Shown one piece after another: positions 7,391 to 14,209 of a stretch of DNA of 15,168 nucleotides. The notes below the pieces were generated by a model. The model was not told the DNA's origin, did no database searches, and was given only the letters and a program-made list of their open reading frames with translations. The stretch is from CAZGOM01 sp964542875. GTDB lineage: Bacteria > Planctomycetota > Phycisphaerae > Phycisphaerales > Phycisphaeraceae. The DNA lies in the NCBI GenBank assembly GCA_964542875.1, contig CAZIWA010000133.1, positions 1 to 15,168 of the forward strand. Direction: 5' to 3'. Numbering within the stretch: the first letter of the stretch is position 1; the number at the start of each line of letters is the position of its first letter. The position numbers and the translations under genes are program-made.

Positions 7391-7409
7391 CCGGGGCGCG
7401 CGGCCCCGG
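7391..7409. terminator. GC-rich hairpin downstream of the Fur-family gene
   Basis: CCGGGGC (7391-7397) pairs perfectly with GCCCCGG (7403-7409) around a 5-nt GCGCG loop, starting 18 bp after the regulator's stop codon. A CCCGGG palindrome sits beside it. No T-tract follows on the minus strand, so it is a pause or partial terminator candidate only. Confidence 0.45.
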
Positions 7410-7427
7410 ACCCGGGACGACCTCTCC

Positions 7428-7919
7428 TCAGACCCCGCTGTCTTCCTGCGCCTGCTTCTTGCCTTCGCTGGACACCCCATAAATCACAAACCGGAAGCTC
7501 ATCGGGTCATACCCGTGCTGCTTGGCGATCCGATTGGTCATCTCCTTGAGTTCCGCGGTTGAAAACTCAATGATCTGCGCTGTTTCGATGCACACCAGGT
7601 GCCCGCGCGGCTCGCGTCCGAACGTCAGTTCATAGTGCGCCTGATTGGGATCGATCAGCACCGGCGTAATGATCCGGGCTTCCACCAGATGCTTGATGGT
7701 CCGGTAGATCGTCGCCTTGCTCACCTCATGGCCCGCGCCATGCATCTCTTCCAGAAGCTGGTCGGCCTCAAACACTTCCTGCTTATCCAGCACGGAATTC
7801 AGGATCAGCGCCCGCTCCGTGGTGAACTTAAGGCCTTTGCGCTTAAGAAACCTGCGGAAAATCGAGCAAATCGGCTGGATCAGTGCCTCTTCGGTAACGG
7901 GTATTTCTGCTTGGCTCAT
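7428..7919 (-). CDS. Fur-family transcriptional regulator, atypical (candidate zinc regulator)
   Basis: A 163-residue member of the ferric-uptake-regulator family. The N-terminal winged helix is clear: KRKGLKFTTERALIL (26-40) and the recognition helix VSKATIYRTIKHLVEAR (66-82). The dimerisation half follows (AHYELTFGR, GHLVCIETAQIIEFS, FRFVIYGV). Only two cysteines exist (Cys18, Cys110): both CxxC pairs of the structural zinc site are absent, and the usual HHDH stretch is reduced to PRGH (His107). His95, Glu97, Glu118, His135 remain as possible ligands. It lies upstream of, and points the same way as, the znuACB importer, whose promoter carries a Fur-type box, so it probably controls metal uptake. 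Which metal it senses (Zn, Mn or Fe) cannot be settled; the importer argues for zinc. No Fur box is visible before its own start. Confidence 0.88.
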   Translation of the reverse strand: MSQAEIPVTEEALIQPICSIFRRFLKRKGLKFTTERALILNSVLDKQEVFEADQLLEEMHGAGHEVSKATIYRTIKHLVEARIITPVLIDPNQAHYELTFGREPRGHLVCIETAQIIEFSTAELKEMTNRIAKQHGYDPMSFRFVIYGVSSEGKKQAQEDSGV

Positions 7920-8031
7920 ACCTATATTCTACCCATCCAACACGGCCCTTTTAAGTCACCGGTCACAAAAACCAGCCAGTCTATTTTTCTCCCGAAGGTA
8001 AAAAGCTTCAATCAAGAGGCGAAGAATGACG

Positions 8032-8058
8032 GGCAGGATCAAGCATGTAAATCCTGCC
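8032..8058. repeat. 8-bp perfect inverted repeat
   Basis: GGCAGGAT (8032-8039) and ATCCTGCC (8051-8058) form a perfect stem around an 11-nt loop. The right arm overlaps the 9-bp tandem array, and its variant second unit (CCTGCCAAT) is what provides the pairing. It sits between the divergent regulator and homoserine dehydrogenase genes. Confidence 0.6.
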
Positions 8059-8079
8059 AATCGTGTAAATCATGTAAAT
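8044..8079. repeat. Tandem repeat, four 9-bp units
   Basis: The units are CATGTAAAT, CCTGCCAAT, CGTGTAAAT and CATGTAAAT. The first and fourth are identical. The array lies in the 261-bp divergent intergenic region, about 100 bp before the homoserine dehydrogenase start. Function unknown. Confidence 0.8.
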
Positions 8080-8170
8080 CTCTTCCTCACTGAGCCCTTA
8101 AAACCCCATCCGTCTGCTTCTACCCTGTGCCAAAATCTGGTACCTTAGCGCCCCTTCTACCCCTTAGCCC

Positions 8171-8175
8171 GGAGG
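8171..8175 (+). promoter_or_regulatory. Ribosome binding site deciding the hom start
   Basis: GGAGG lies 5 bp before the GTG at 8181. An alternative in-frame GTG at 8127 has no such site and would add 18 residues of Pro/Leu-rich sequence before the Rossmann fold, so 8181 is preferred. Confidence 0.75.
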
Positions 8176-8180
8176 CCGTC

Positions 8181-9524
8181 GTGGCGTCAGTCCCTGTGAT
8201 CGGTGTTGGTTTGATCGGTTGTGGCACGGTTGGCTCAGGCGTCGTCGAGCTTCTCACCACCATGGCCGAGCTCTACACCCGTCGCACCGGCAAGAAAATC
8301 GAGCTGCGCCGCATCCTCGTCCGCGACACCGCCAAAGCGGCCAAGTCCCTCGCCGGACGCTTCCCCGCTGAACAAATCACCAACAATGCCGACGCCTTCT
8401 TCGCCACCCCCGACATGCCCATCGTCATCGAAGTGGCAGGCGGCAAAGGCCCCGTGGCCGACTACGTCAAAAAAGCCCTCTCCCTCCGCAAGCACGTCAT
8501 CACCGCCAATAAATCGCTTTTGGCCGCCGAAGGCTCCGAGCTCTTCGCCCTCGCCCGCCAAAACGCCGTCTCCATCGCCTTCGAAGCCTCCTGTGGCGGC
8601 GGCATCCCCATCATGACCGCCCTTCAGTTCGGCCTCATGTCCAACTCCATCCAGGCCGTCTACGGTATCTTAAACGGTACCTGCAACTACATCCTTACCG
8701 AGATGGTCCAAAAAGGTAAGCCCTACGACGTCGCCCTCAAGGAAGCCCAGGACGCTGGCTTCGCCGAAGCAGACCCCACCCTCGACGTCTCCGGCCGCGA
8801 CGCCGCCCAGAAGCTCGCCGTCGTCGCCTCCCTCGCCTTCGGCGTCGACGTCACCGACTCCCAGGTCTGGTCCGAAGGCATCGACACCCTCGACTCCGCC
8901 GACATCAAATTCGGCGGCGAACTCGGCTACACCATCAAACTCCTGGCCATCGGCGAACGCCTCGACCCGCCCACCACCGATAAACCCACACGCCTGAGCC
9001 TCCGCGTCCATCCCACCTTCGTCCACAACTCCCTGGCCCTCGCCAAGGTCAACAGCTCCTTCAATGCTCTCTCCGTCTACGGACACGCCACCGGCCAGAC
9101 CCTCTATTACGGCCGCGGCGCAGGCCGCCTCCCCACCGCCTCCGCGGTCGTCAGCGACCTGCTGAACGTCGCCTCCGGTTGGTACCCCAGCGCCTTCAGC
9201 ACCATGCGCCTCTGGTGCGACCACCACGAGCCCGTCCAAACCCTCGACCGCGCCCAGCTCGTCAGCCGCTATTACCTGCGCATGTTCGCCAAAGATGTCC
9301 CCGGTGTCATGGGCAAGCTCAGCACCTTCCTGGGCGATTCGGGCATCTCCATCTCCTCCATCCTCCAGCACGAAATCGCCATCGGCCAATACGTCCCCCT
9401 CGTGGTCACCACCCACCAGGCCAGTGAAGGCCAGGTCCGCCAGGCCGTCGCGCGCATGGAGTCCTCCGGCGTCATCGACGGCAAGGTCACCTCCATCCGC
9501 ATCCTCGACCTGCCCCAGGGCTAA
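8181..9524 (+). CDS. hom: Homoserine dehydrogenase with C-terminal ACT domain
   Basis: A 447-residue enzyme that reduces L-aspartate 4-semialdehyde to L-homoserine with NAD(P)H, the branch step to threonine and methionine. The N-terminal Rossmann fold has GCGTVGSG (13-20). Next come VIEVAGG (82-88), the nucleotide-domain lysine in NKSLLA (110-115) and the catalytic-domain signatures ASCGGGIP (136-143), NGTCNYIL (165-172) and FAEADPTLDVSGRDAAQKL (194-212), which includes the family's conserved Glu, Asp and Lys. GRGAGRLPTASAV (311-323) closes the catalytic part. Residues 364-442 form an ACT domain (RMFAKDVPGVMGKLSTFLGD), usually the site of threonine feedback. The length is normal for the monofunctional form. 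No thrB or thrC is adjacent, so it is transcribed apart from the rest of the pathway here. The start at 8181 is a GTG. Confidence 0.96.
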   Translation: MASVPVIGVGLIGCGTVGSGVVELLTTMAELYTRRTGKKIELRRILVRDTAKAAKSLAGRFPAEQITNNADAFFATPDMPIVIEVAGGKGPVADYVKKALSLRKHVITANKSLLAAEGSELFALARQNAVSIAFEASCGGGIPIMTALQFGLMSNSIQAVYGILNGTCNYILTEMVQKGKPYDVALKEAQDAGFAEADPTLDVSGRDAAQKLAVVASLAFGVDVTDSQVWSEGIDTLDSADIKFGGELGYTIKLLAIGERLDPPTTDKPTRLSLRVHPTFVHNSLALAKVNSSFNALSVYGHATGQTLYYGRGAGRLPTASAVVSDLLNVASGWYPSAFSTMRLWCDHHEPVQTLDRAQLVSRYYLRMFAKDVPGVMGKLSTFLGDSGISISSILQHEIAIGQYVPLVVTTHQASEGQVRQAVARMESSGVIDGKVTSIRILDLPQG

Positions 9525-9553
9525 ACAAAAACTCATTCTCAACGTCTCTTGCC

Positions 9554-9587
9554 CCCTCTCCCTCCTGCGAGAGGGCCGGGGTGAGGG
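9554..9587. repeat. REP-like hairpin downstream of hom
   Basis: CCCTCTC (9554-9560) pairs with GAGAGGG (9569-9575), followed by CCGGGGTGAGGG. This matches a palindromic intergenic repeat type that I recall from many bacterial genomes (CCCTCTCCC...GAGAGGG...GGGGTGAGGG). It begins 30 bp after the hom stop codon and may protect or end the transcript. Confidence 0.6.
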
Positions 9588-9760
9588 CCGCCAACAAATG
9601 CCTTAAGCGCAACGGTCAACCATTCTTCCCCTCATCCTTTCCCCCATCCCCCCGCCAGAAATCCACCTCGTCCGTTTCATCCCTTCCCCCCTTTAGCCTT
9701 CCATCTGCGCCGCCTACTCTTGGGGTAGATAAGAAACACCCCCTGGAAAGGAAGCCAGCC

Positions 9761-10246
9761 ATGTCCACCAAAGAAAAAAATCATGCACACCGCGACCCGA
9801 TCTCCGGTGAAGCCGGAGCCCACCCCGTGGGCGTCGGCGTAGGCGCTGTCAGCGCCGGCGCGGCAACAGCCATTGCAGTGGGCGCCCTGGCAGGGCCTGT
9901 GGGCGTTATCACAGGCGCTGCCCTGGGCGCTGTCGCAGGCGGCCTGGCCGGAAAAACCGCTGCCGAATCCATGGACCCCACCGTGGAAGACGCATACTGG
10001 CGCAAAAACTACACCTCGCGCCCCTACTACATGGAAGGCGTCATGTACGAGGAATATCAACCCGCCTACCGTTGCGGCTACGAACTGGCCAAGCAACACC
10101 CCGATAAGTCCTGGTCAGAGGCTTCCGCCAACGTGGAAGCCAACTGGAACAAAGCCAAGGACGATTCCTCCCTCACCTGGGACAAGGCCAAACACGCTGT
10201 CAAAGATGCGTGGGACCGTGTCACAGGTCACGACAAGTCAACGTAA
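9761..10246 (+). CDS. Small glycine-zipper protein, function unknown
   Basis: A 161-residue protein with three parts: a hydrophilic N-terminus (1-22); a Gly/Ala-rich hydrophobic stretch with glycine-zipper spacing (24-66), long enough for two short membrane helices; and a polar, aromatic C-terminal part. The C-terminal part has an EDAYWRKNYTSRPYYMEG stretch (76-93), YQPAYRCGYELAKQHPDKSW (98-117) and repeated Trp/Asp/Lys helices (WNKAKDD, WDKAKHAVKDAWDRV). I have seen similar architecture in uncharacterised proteins of proteobacteria and other groups, sometimes near stress genes, but I know no function. The ATG at 9761 follows AAGGA by 8 bp, a good ribosome site; an earlier in-frame start near 9581 would translate the REP-like repeat. 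It appears to be a single-gene unit with its own terminator. Confidence 0.82.
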   Translation: MSTKEKNHAHRDPISGEAGAHPVGVGVGAVSAGAATAIAVGALAGPVGVITGAALGAVAGGLAGKTAAESMDPTVEDAYWRKNYTSRPYYMEGVMYEEYQPAYRCGYELAKQHPDKSWSEASANVEANWNKAKDDSSLTWDKAKHAVKDAWDRVTGHDKST

Positions 10247-10258
10247 CGCGTTGACTTG
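10234..10258. repeat. 10-bp perfect inverted repeat across a stop codon
   Basis: CAAGTCAACG (10234-10243) and CGTTGACTTG (10249-10258) pair perfectly. The TAA stop of the glycine-zipper gene begins the 5-nt loop (TAACG). The hairpin lies 16 bp before the terminator at 10275-10308. Confidence 0.8.
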
Positions 10259-10274
10259 AACAACCCTCCCCATG

Positions 10275-10308
10275 CAAAGGCCCCGCGCACCCACCGCAGG
10301 GGCCTTTG
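10275..10308 (+). terminator. Intrinsic terminator after the glycine-zipper gene
   Basis: CAAAGGCCCC (10275-10284) pairs over 10 bp with GGGGCCTTTG (10299-10308). Inner GCG/CGC pairs extend the stem, and the sequence TCATTTAAAC follows. The A-rich left side and T-rich right side of the stem let it act on both strands, though only + strand transcription reaches it here. Confidence 0.8.
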
Positions 10309-10352
10309 TCATTTAAACAAGACATGCTTTTCCCAACTTTCCGGCATTCGGG

Positions 10353-10384
10353 TTTGTACCTTTGGTCGTTTCCTTTGTACCTTT
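10353..10384 (+). promoter_or_regulatory. Two 11-bp direct repeats 21 bp apart before the aminotransferase gene
   Basis: TTTGTACCTTT occurs at 10353-10363 and 10374-10384, start to start 21 bp, which is two DNA helical turns. The second ends 26 bp before the ATG, and a related AGGTACC lies at 10400-10406. The same-face spacing suits a dimeric regulator, but no known consensus was matched. Confidence 0.4.
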
Positions 10385-10410
10385 CTGCATCCGCACCCCA
10401 GGTACCCAAC

Positions 10411-11571
10411 ATGCTTGCCAACCGCGTCGGCTACTTCAGCGAATCCGTGATCCGTGAAATGACCCGTCTGGCCAACCGCCACGGCGCAGTCAACCTCGGC
10501 CAGGGCATGCCCGATTTTGAGACCCCGCAGGAGATCAAAGACGCCGCCTGCAAAGCCATTCAGGACGGCTTTAACCAGTACGCCATCACCTGGGGCGCCC
10601 CTGTCCTGCGCCAGGCCATTGCCGAAAAAGCCAAGCGGTTCAACAAGATCCACGCCGAGCCCGACAAGAACATCACCGTCTGTTGCGGCGCGACCGAAAC
10701 CATGATGGCCACCTTCCTGGCCGTCATGAATCCCGGCGATGAAGTCATCGTCTTCCAGCCCTTTTACGAAAACTATGGACCCGACGGCCTCATCTCCGGC
10801 GCCACCCCGCGCTTTGTCCAGCTTCACCAGCCCGACTGGGCCATCGACCGCGACCAGCTCACCGACGCCTTTAATTCCAAGACCCGCGCCATCATCATCA
10901 ACACCCCAGGCAACCCCACCGGCAAGGTCTTCACCCTTGAGGAACTCCAATTCATCGCCGATCTCTGCATCAAGCACAACGTGCTGGCCATCACCGATGA
11001 AATCTACGAACACATCATTTTGAACGACCAGCCCCACATCTCCATCGGCTCCCTCCCCGGCATGGCCGACCGTACCATCACCATCTCCGGCCTCTCTAAA
11101 ACCTTCAGCGTCACCGGTTGGCGGCTGGGCTACGCCATCGCCCCTGAACACATCACCACCGGCATCCGGCGCGTGCACGACTTCCTCACCGTCGGCGCGC
11201 CTCACCCCCTCCAGGTCGCCGGCGCAGCGGCCTTGAATCTCCCGGACGCCTACTACGCCAAGCTCAAGACCGACTACCAGCGCCGCGGCTCCATCCTCCT
11301 GCCCTACCTCCACAAAGCCGGTTTCAAATTCAACGATCCGCAAGGCGCTTACTACGTCATGACCGACATCTCCGGCTTTGATCAATCCATCGCCGCAGAC
11401 GACGTCACCTTCGTCAAACACCTCATCGAAGTCATCGGTGTCGCCGCCGTCCCCGGCTCCAGCTTCTACTCCCCCAAATCCATCGGCAAATCCAAAGTCC
11501 GCTTCATGTTCGCCAAAAAAGACCAAACCCTCCACGACGCCGGCGAACGCCTCCTGAAACTCACCCGTTGA
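10411..11571 (+). CDS. PLP-dependent class I aminotransferase (YbdL/kynurenine aminotransferase-like)
   Basis: A 386-residue fold-type I aminotransferase. Visible features: substrate-side GQGMPDFETP (30-39), the cofactor-ring region GATETMMATF (93-102), QPFYENYGPD (116-125), the Asn in NTPGNPTGK (164-172), Asp196 and Tyr199 in TDEIYEH, the Schiff-base Lys230 in SGLSKTFSVTGWRLGY with Arg238, and a C-terminal carboxylate-binding Arg in KVRFMF. The PFYENY segment and the overall pattern are closest to the methionine/glutamine/kynurenine aminotransferase branch (YbdL, KAT/GTK) rather than aspartate aminotransferase proper, but the amino donor cannot be assigned. The ATG at 10411 was chosen because it directly precedes the conserved start (MLANRVGYFSESVI); the upstream extension would run back into the preceding terminator. 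It is isolated and cytoplasmic. Confidence 0.93.
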   Translation: MLANRVGYFSESVIREMTRLANRHGAVNLGQGMPDFETPQEIKDAACKAIQDGFNQYAITWGAPVLRQAIAEKAKRFNKIHAEPDKNITVCCGATETMMATFLAVMNPGDEVIVFQPFYENYGPDGLISGATPRFVQLHQPDWAIDRDQLTDAFNSKTRAIIINTPGNPTGKVFTLEELQFIADLCIKHNVLAITDEIYEHIILNDQPHISIGSLPGMADRTITISGLSKTFSVTGWRLGYAIAPEHITTGIRRVHDFLTVGAPHPLQVAGAAALNLPDAYYAKLKTDYQRRGSILLPYLHKAGFKFNDPQGAYYVMTDISGFDQSIAADDVTFVKHLIEVIGVAAVPGSSFYSPKSIGKSKVRFMFAKKDQTLHDAGERLLKLTR

Positions 11572-11581
11572 ATCTAAACAG

Positions 11582-11732
11582 AATTTTTACCGCGAAGGCG
11601 CGAAGACGCGAAAGTTTATTGAATCCAGGGCTTGCATAACGGGAACCACAGAAACCCGGTCAGCTTTATGCTGATCTCTCTTCTACTTTCCACCTCTTCC
11701 CTTCGCGTCTTCGCGCCTTCGCGGTAAAAATT
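11582..11732. repeat. 151-bp element with 31-bp perfect inverted ends
   Basis: Positions 11582-11612 and 11702-11732 are exact reverse complements over 31 bp, separated by 89 bp. Each arm starts AATTTTTAC and continues with octamers CGCGAAGG, CGCGAAGA and CGCGAA. The interior holds smaller pairings such as TCAGC/GCTGA around TTTAT (about 11669-11683). It begins 11 bp after the aminotransferase stop. No target-site duplication is obvious, and it has no coding capacity. It could be a MITE-like element, two opposed octamer repeats, or a bidirectional terminator. Confidence 0.85.
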
Positions 11733-11971
11733 TCCTCTTCTCTTCCTCTGCTTTCCAACTGACACCCGACAACGCCCACACACACCAAAAACCATCGTTC
11801 AAATCCTGTCCGTCTCGTTCATCGCGTCAAAAAAAAACGATCCCCCCACAGCCGCCTGAAGCACTTTGCACGCGTCCTGCCCCGACCCTCTTAATCATCC
11901 TCTATCCTCTTAATCCCAATCAAAAACTCCGGCACTCTTTCGTGCCTTCCCCACTCTGATCAACCCTTACC
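11733..11971. other. Gene-free, pyrimidine-rich spacer between convergent genes
   Basis: With the inverted-repeat element to its left this makes 400 bp without a gene. The only structure seen is a direct repeat CCTCTTAATC at 11887-11896 and 11906-11915 (19 bp apart, with a related CCTCTAT between). An A8 run lies near 11829-11836. No tRNA-like or small-ORF signal was found. Confidence 0.55.
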
Positions 11972-14005
11972 TCAACCCCGCACTTCCGCCTTCACCGCAG
12001 CGGCCAATCCCTTCACCACCGCCTCCACCTGCCCATCCACCTGCTCGTGACGCAAGGTGACTGCGGGATCACGGAACACCATCCGGAAGCTCACGCTCTT
12101 TTTCCCTGCGGGAATCGGCTTGCCCCGGTACGTCGTCAGGAACGACACGCTCTCCAAAAGCGCCGGGTTCACCTTCGCAACGGTCTGGTCAATCTGCTGC
12201 CACGTCACCAGTTCATCGACCACGATCGAAAGATCGCGCTCGATGCCCGGGAAGCGTGACAACTGATGCACGCCGGAGCTGCCTGGGAACAGCGCGATCA
12301 ATTCCGGCACGCTCAGTTCCGCCACCGACACATTCGTGCCCACTTCAAAGGTCTTGAGCGTCGCAGACGAGCACAGCCCGGCGAAGCCGATGCGCTTGCC
12401 GTTGACCACCACATCCGCCGCGGGCTCCAATGCCGCGTGAACCGCAGGCAGGAACTCCACTTTCACGCCCGGACCGGCCAACCGGACGATCATCTCTTCC
12501 ACCGCGCCGCGCAGCTCGCGAATGCCCAGGTTCTTATCGCTCTGATCGCACAAAATGCCAAGCACCTGCGTCTCCACGATCTGTCCGGCCCTCCGGGACC
12601 ACACAGACGCCGTCTCAAACAGCTTTAATCCCTGGTTGCCCACGTCCTGATTGGTCTTCCGGCAAATCAGCAGGCTCGGGATCAGTGAAGGCCGCATCGC
12701 GTTTTCGCTCTTGCGCCGGTCATCATCCACCACCACCGCATCATCCCCCTTGGGCACAAACGCTGCCGCCTGCTTGGGGTGCATGAAGCTGAACGTAACC
12801 GTCTCGTAATACCCGCCGGCCAAAAGCGCCTCGGCCATGCGGGCCCTCGCGCGCACCTTCGCCGGGGCCGGCTTGGCCACGATCTGGATCTTCTGCGCCA
12901 CCTGCAAATGCTCCAGCCCATGCATCCGGGCCACTTCTTCGATCAGATCGATCTCCCGGTACAGGTCCAGCCGATGCGAAGGCACCTTGCAGTGCACCAC
13001 GCCGTCAGGTCCCAACAGCGGCGAAAGCCCCAGGCGAGACAAAATCCCCACCACCCGGTCATGGGGCACCTCGATGCCCAGCACCTTTTTGCACCGCGAA
13101 AGCCGCATGTCCACGCTCACCTGCGCGCCGGGCTTCACACCCGTTCGGATCACGCCTTGCGCCAGCGTCCCGCCCGCCAATTCCAGGATCAACGCCGTCG
13201 CCCGGTTGGCGGCGCGCTCCACGTTGTGCAGGTCCGTGCCGCGTTCATACCGATAGCTTGAATCGCTCGACAACCGCAATGCCCGGCTGGTCCTGCGCAC
13301 CGAAAGCTGCGTAAACGCCGCCGCCTCCAGCAGCACATCCACTGTCGCTTCCGTCACTTCCGATTCCTTGCCCCCCATCACGCCCGCGATGGCCACCGGC
13401 TTTTGAGCATCGGCGATCACCAGCATCTCCGGGCACGCCTTGGTCGCCAGTTCATGCTTGGTGCCGTCGATGGCCACAAACGCCTCGCCCGGCGTTGCTT
13501 TGCGCACGATGATCTTCCCGCCCGTCAGCTTCGCCATGTCAAAAGCATGAAGCGGCTGCCCCAGCTCAAACAACACGAAATTCGTCACGTCCACCACGTT
13601 ATTGATGCTGCGCAGGCCGATCGTCGTCAGCCGTTCCACCAGCCACGCCGGGCTGGGCCCAACCTTCACGCCCTTGATCACGCGCGCGGTATAAATCGGG
13701 CAAAGCTCCACGGCCTGGTTATCCACGCTCACCAGCGTGTTGATGTCCGGCCCGGTCCCCGCAGGTGCTTCAAATGACGGCGCCTTCAGCGACCGTTCCA
13801 GCCCCGCGCCGATTTCCCGCGCCACACCCAGGATCGAAAGGCAATCCGTCCGGTTGCTCGTCACTTCGACGTCCAGCATCACATCCGTGCCCACTTCCAC
13901 CGTCGAATCGATGGGCAACCCTTGCCGGGTCAGCGTCTCATCGATCTGCTGAGGAGTCACAGGCCGGTCGAGATAGTCATTGATCCATTTCAGGCTTGAT
14001 TTCAT
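11972..14005 (-). CDS. pheT: Phenylalanine--tRNA ligase beta subunit, lacking the N-terminal OB domain
   Basis: A 677-residue beta chain of the (alpha-beta)2 phenylalanyl-tRNA synthetase. It starts in the normal way (MKSSLKWINDYL) but goes straight from about residue 36 to the DVEVTSNRTDCLSILGVARE block (45-64). The roughly 110-residue tRNA-binding OB (EMAP-II-like) domain of typical bacterial PheT is therefore missing; the family is usually near 800 residues. The rest is complete: B3/B4 editing module with NNVVDVTNFVLFELGQPLHAFD (135-156) and AIAGVMGG (205-212), B5 domain (about 295-375) with DLIEEVARMHG (353-363), catalytic-like core (about 380-570), and the FDX-ACB anticodon-binding domain (579-677; SRFPGIERDLSIVVD). 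The reading frame is clean. pheS is not adjacent upstream on this strand (an LRR gene is), so the subunits may be encoded apart. ATG start at 14005; ribosome site weak. Confidence 0.95.
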   Translation of the reverse strand: MKSSLKWINDYLDRPVTPQQIDETLTRQGLPIDSTVEVGTDVMLDVEVTSNRTDCLSILGVAREIGAGLERSLKAPSFEAPAGTGPDINTLVSVDNQAVELCPIYTARVIKGVKVGPSPAWLVERLTTIGLRSINNVVDVTNFVLFELGQPLHAFDMAKLTGGKIIVRKATPGEAFVAIDGTKHELATKACPEMLVIADAQKPVAIAGVMGGKESEVTEATVDVLLEAAAFTQLSVRRTSRALRLSSDSSYRYERGTDLHNVERAANRATALILELAGGTLAQGVIRTGVKPGAQVSVDMRLSRCKKVLGIEVPHDRVVGILSRLGLSPLLGPDGVVHCKVPSHRLDLYREIDLIEEVARMHGLEHLQVAQKIQIVAKPAPAKVRARARMAEALLAGGYYETVTFSFMHPKQAAAFVPKGDDAVVVDDDRRKSENAMRPSLIPSLLICRKTNQDVGNQGLKLFETASVWSRRAGQIVETQVLGILCDQSDKNLGIRELRGAVEEMIVRLAGPGVKVEFLPAVHAALEPAADVVVNGKRIGFAGLCSSATLKTFEVGTNVSVAELSVPELIALFPGSSGVHQLSRFPGIERDLSIVVDELVTWQQIDQTVAKVNPALLESVSFLTTYRGKPIPAGKKSVSFRMVFRDPAVTLRHEQVDGQVEAVVKGLAAAVKAEVRG

Positions 14006-14058
14006 AGTCCCATAATTTAGGCGCTAATCTCCCCAAACGCCAATCTCAGTTGAACAAT

Positions 14059-14106
14059 CCGGGTGGCACAGCACGGCCCGAAGCAGTGCTGTGTCTTGCA
14101 CGCGCC
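14059..14106. repeat. 48-bp hairpin repeat, copy B
   Basis: Matches 42 of 48 positions with 1018-1065. ACAGCAC (14068-14074) pairs perfectly with GTGCTGT (14086-14092) around an 11-nt loop. The hairpin arms are more complementary here than in copy A. It lies in the 204-bp spacer between pheT and the LRR gene. Confidence 0.8.
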
Positions 14107-14170
14107 TTCATCTCCTCCCGACTCCCCCATTTTCCACGCCTAAACCAGTCTTCAATCACCCCCTTCTCCT

Positions 14171-14199
14171 CCTTCGCGTCTTCATGCCTTAGTGGTTAA
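14171..14199. repeat. Octamer-type dispersed repeat, copy 3
   Basis: On the minus strand this reads TTAAC followed by octamers CACTAAGG, CATGAAGA and CGCGAAGG. It belongs to the same family as 1105-1128 and the 11582/11702 arms. I recognise the CACTAAGG.. form as a widespread bacterial intergenic repeat. It begins 11 bp beyond the LRR stop codon. Confidence 0.75.
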
Positions 14200-14209
14200 C
14201 TCTTCGGAT

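Noticed and set aside
10309..11535. 408-codon minus-strand frame opposite the aminotransferase
   Set aside because: No recognisable domain and biased Gly/Asp/Val composition, while the + strand gene is unambiguous. The same reasoning removes the frames at 8670-9542 (-) and 2208-2855 (-).
11582..11732. Insertion sequence remnant
   Set aside because: There is no transposase reading frame and no obvious target-site duplication. It is kept as a repeat element only.
13996..14016. Three-codon leader ORF (ATG GGA CTA TGA) overlapping the pheT start
   Set aside because: Too short to judge, no Phe codons for attenuation and no terminator hairpin; probably coincidence.
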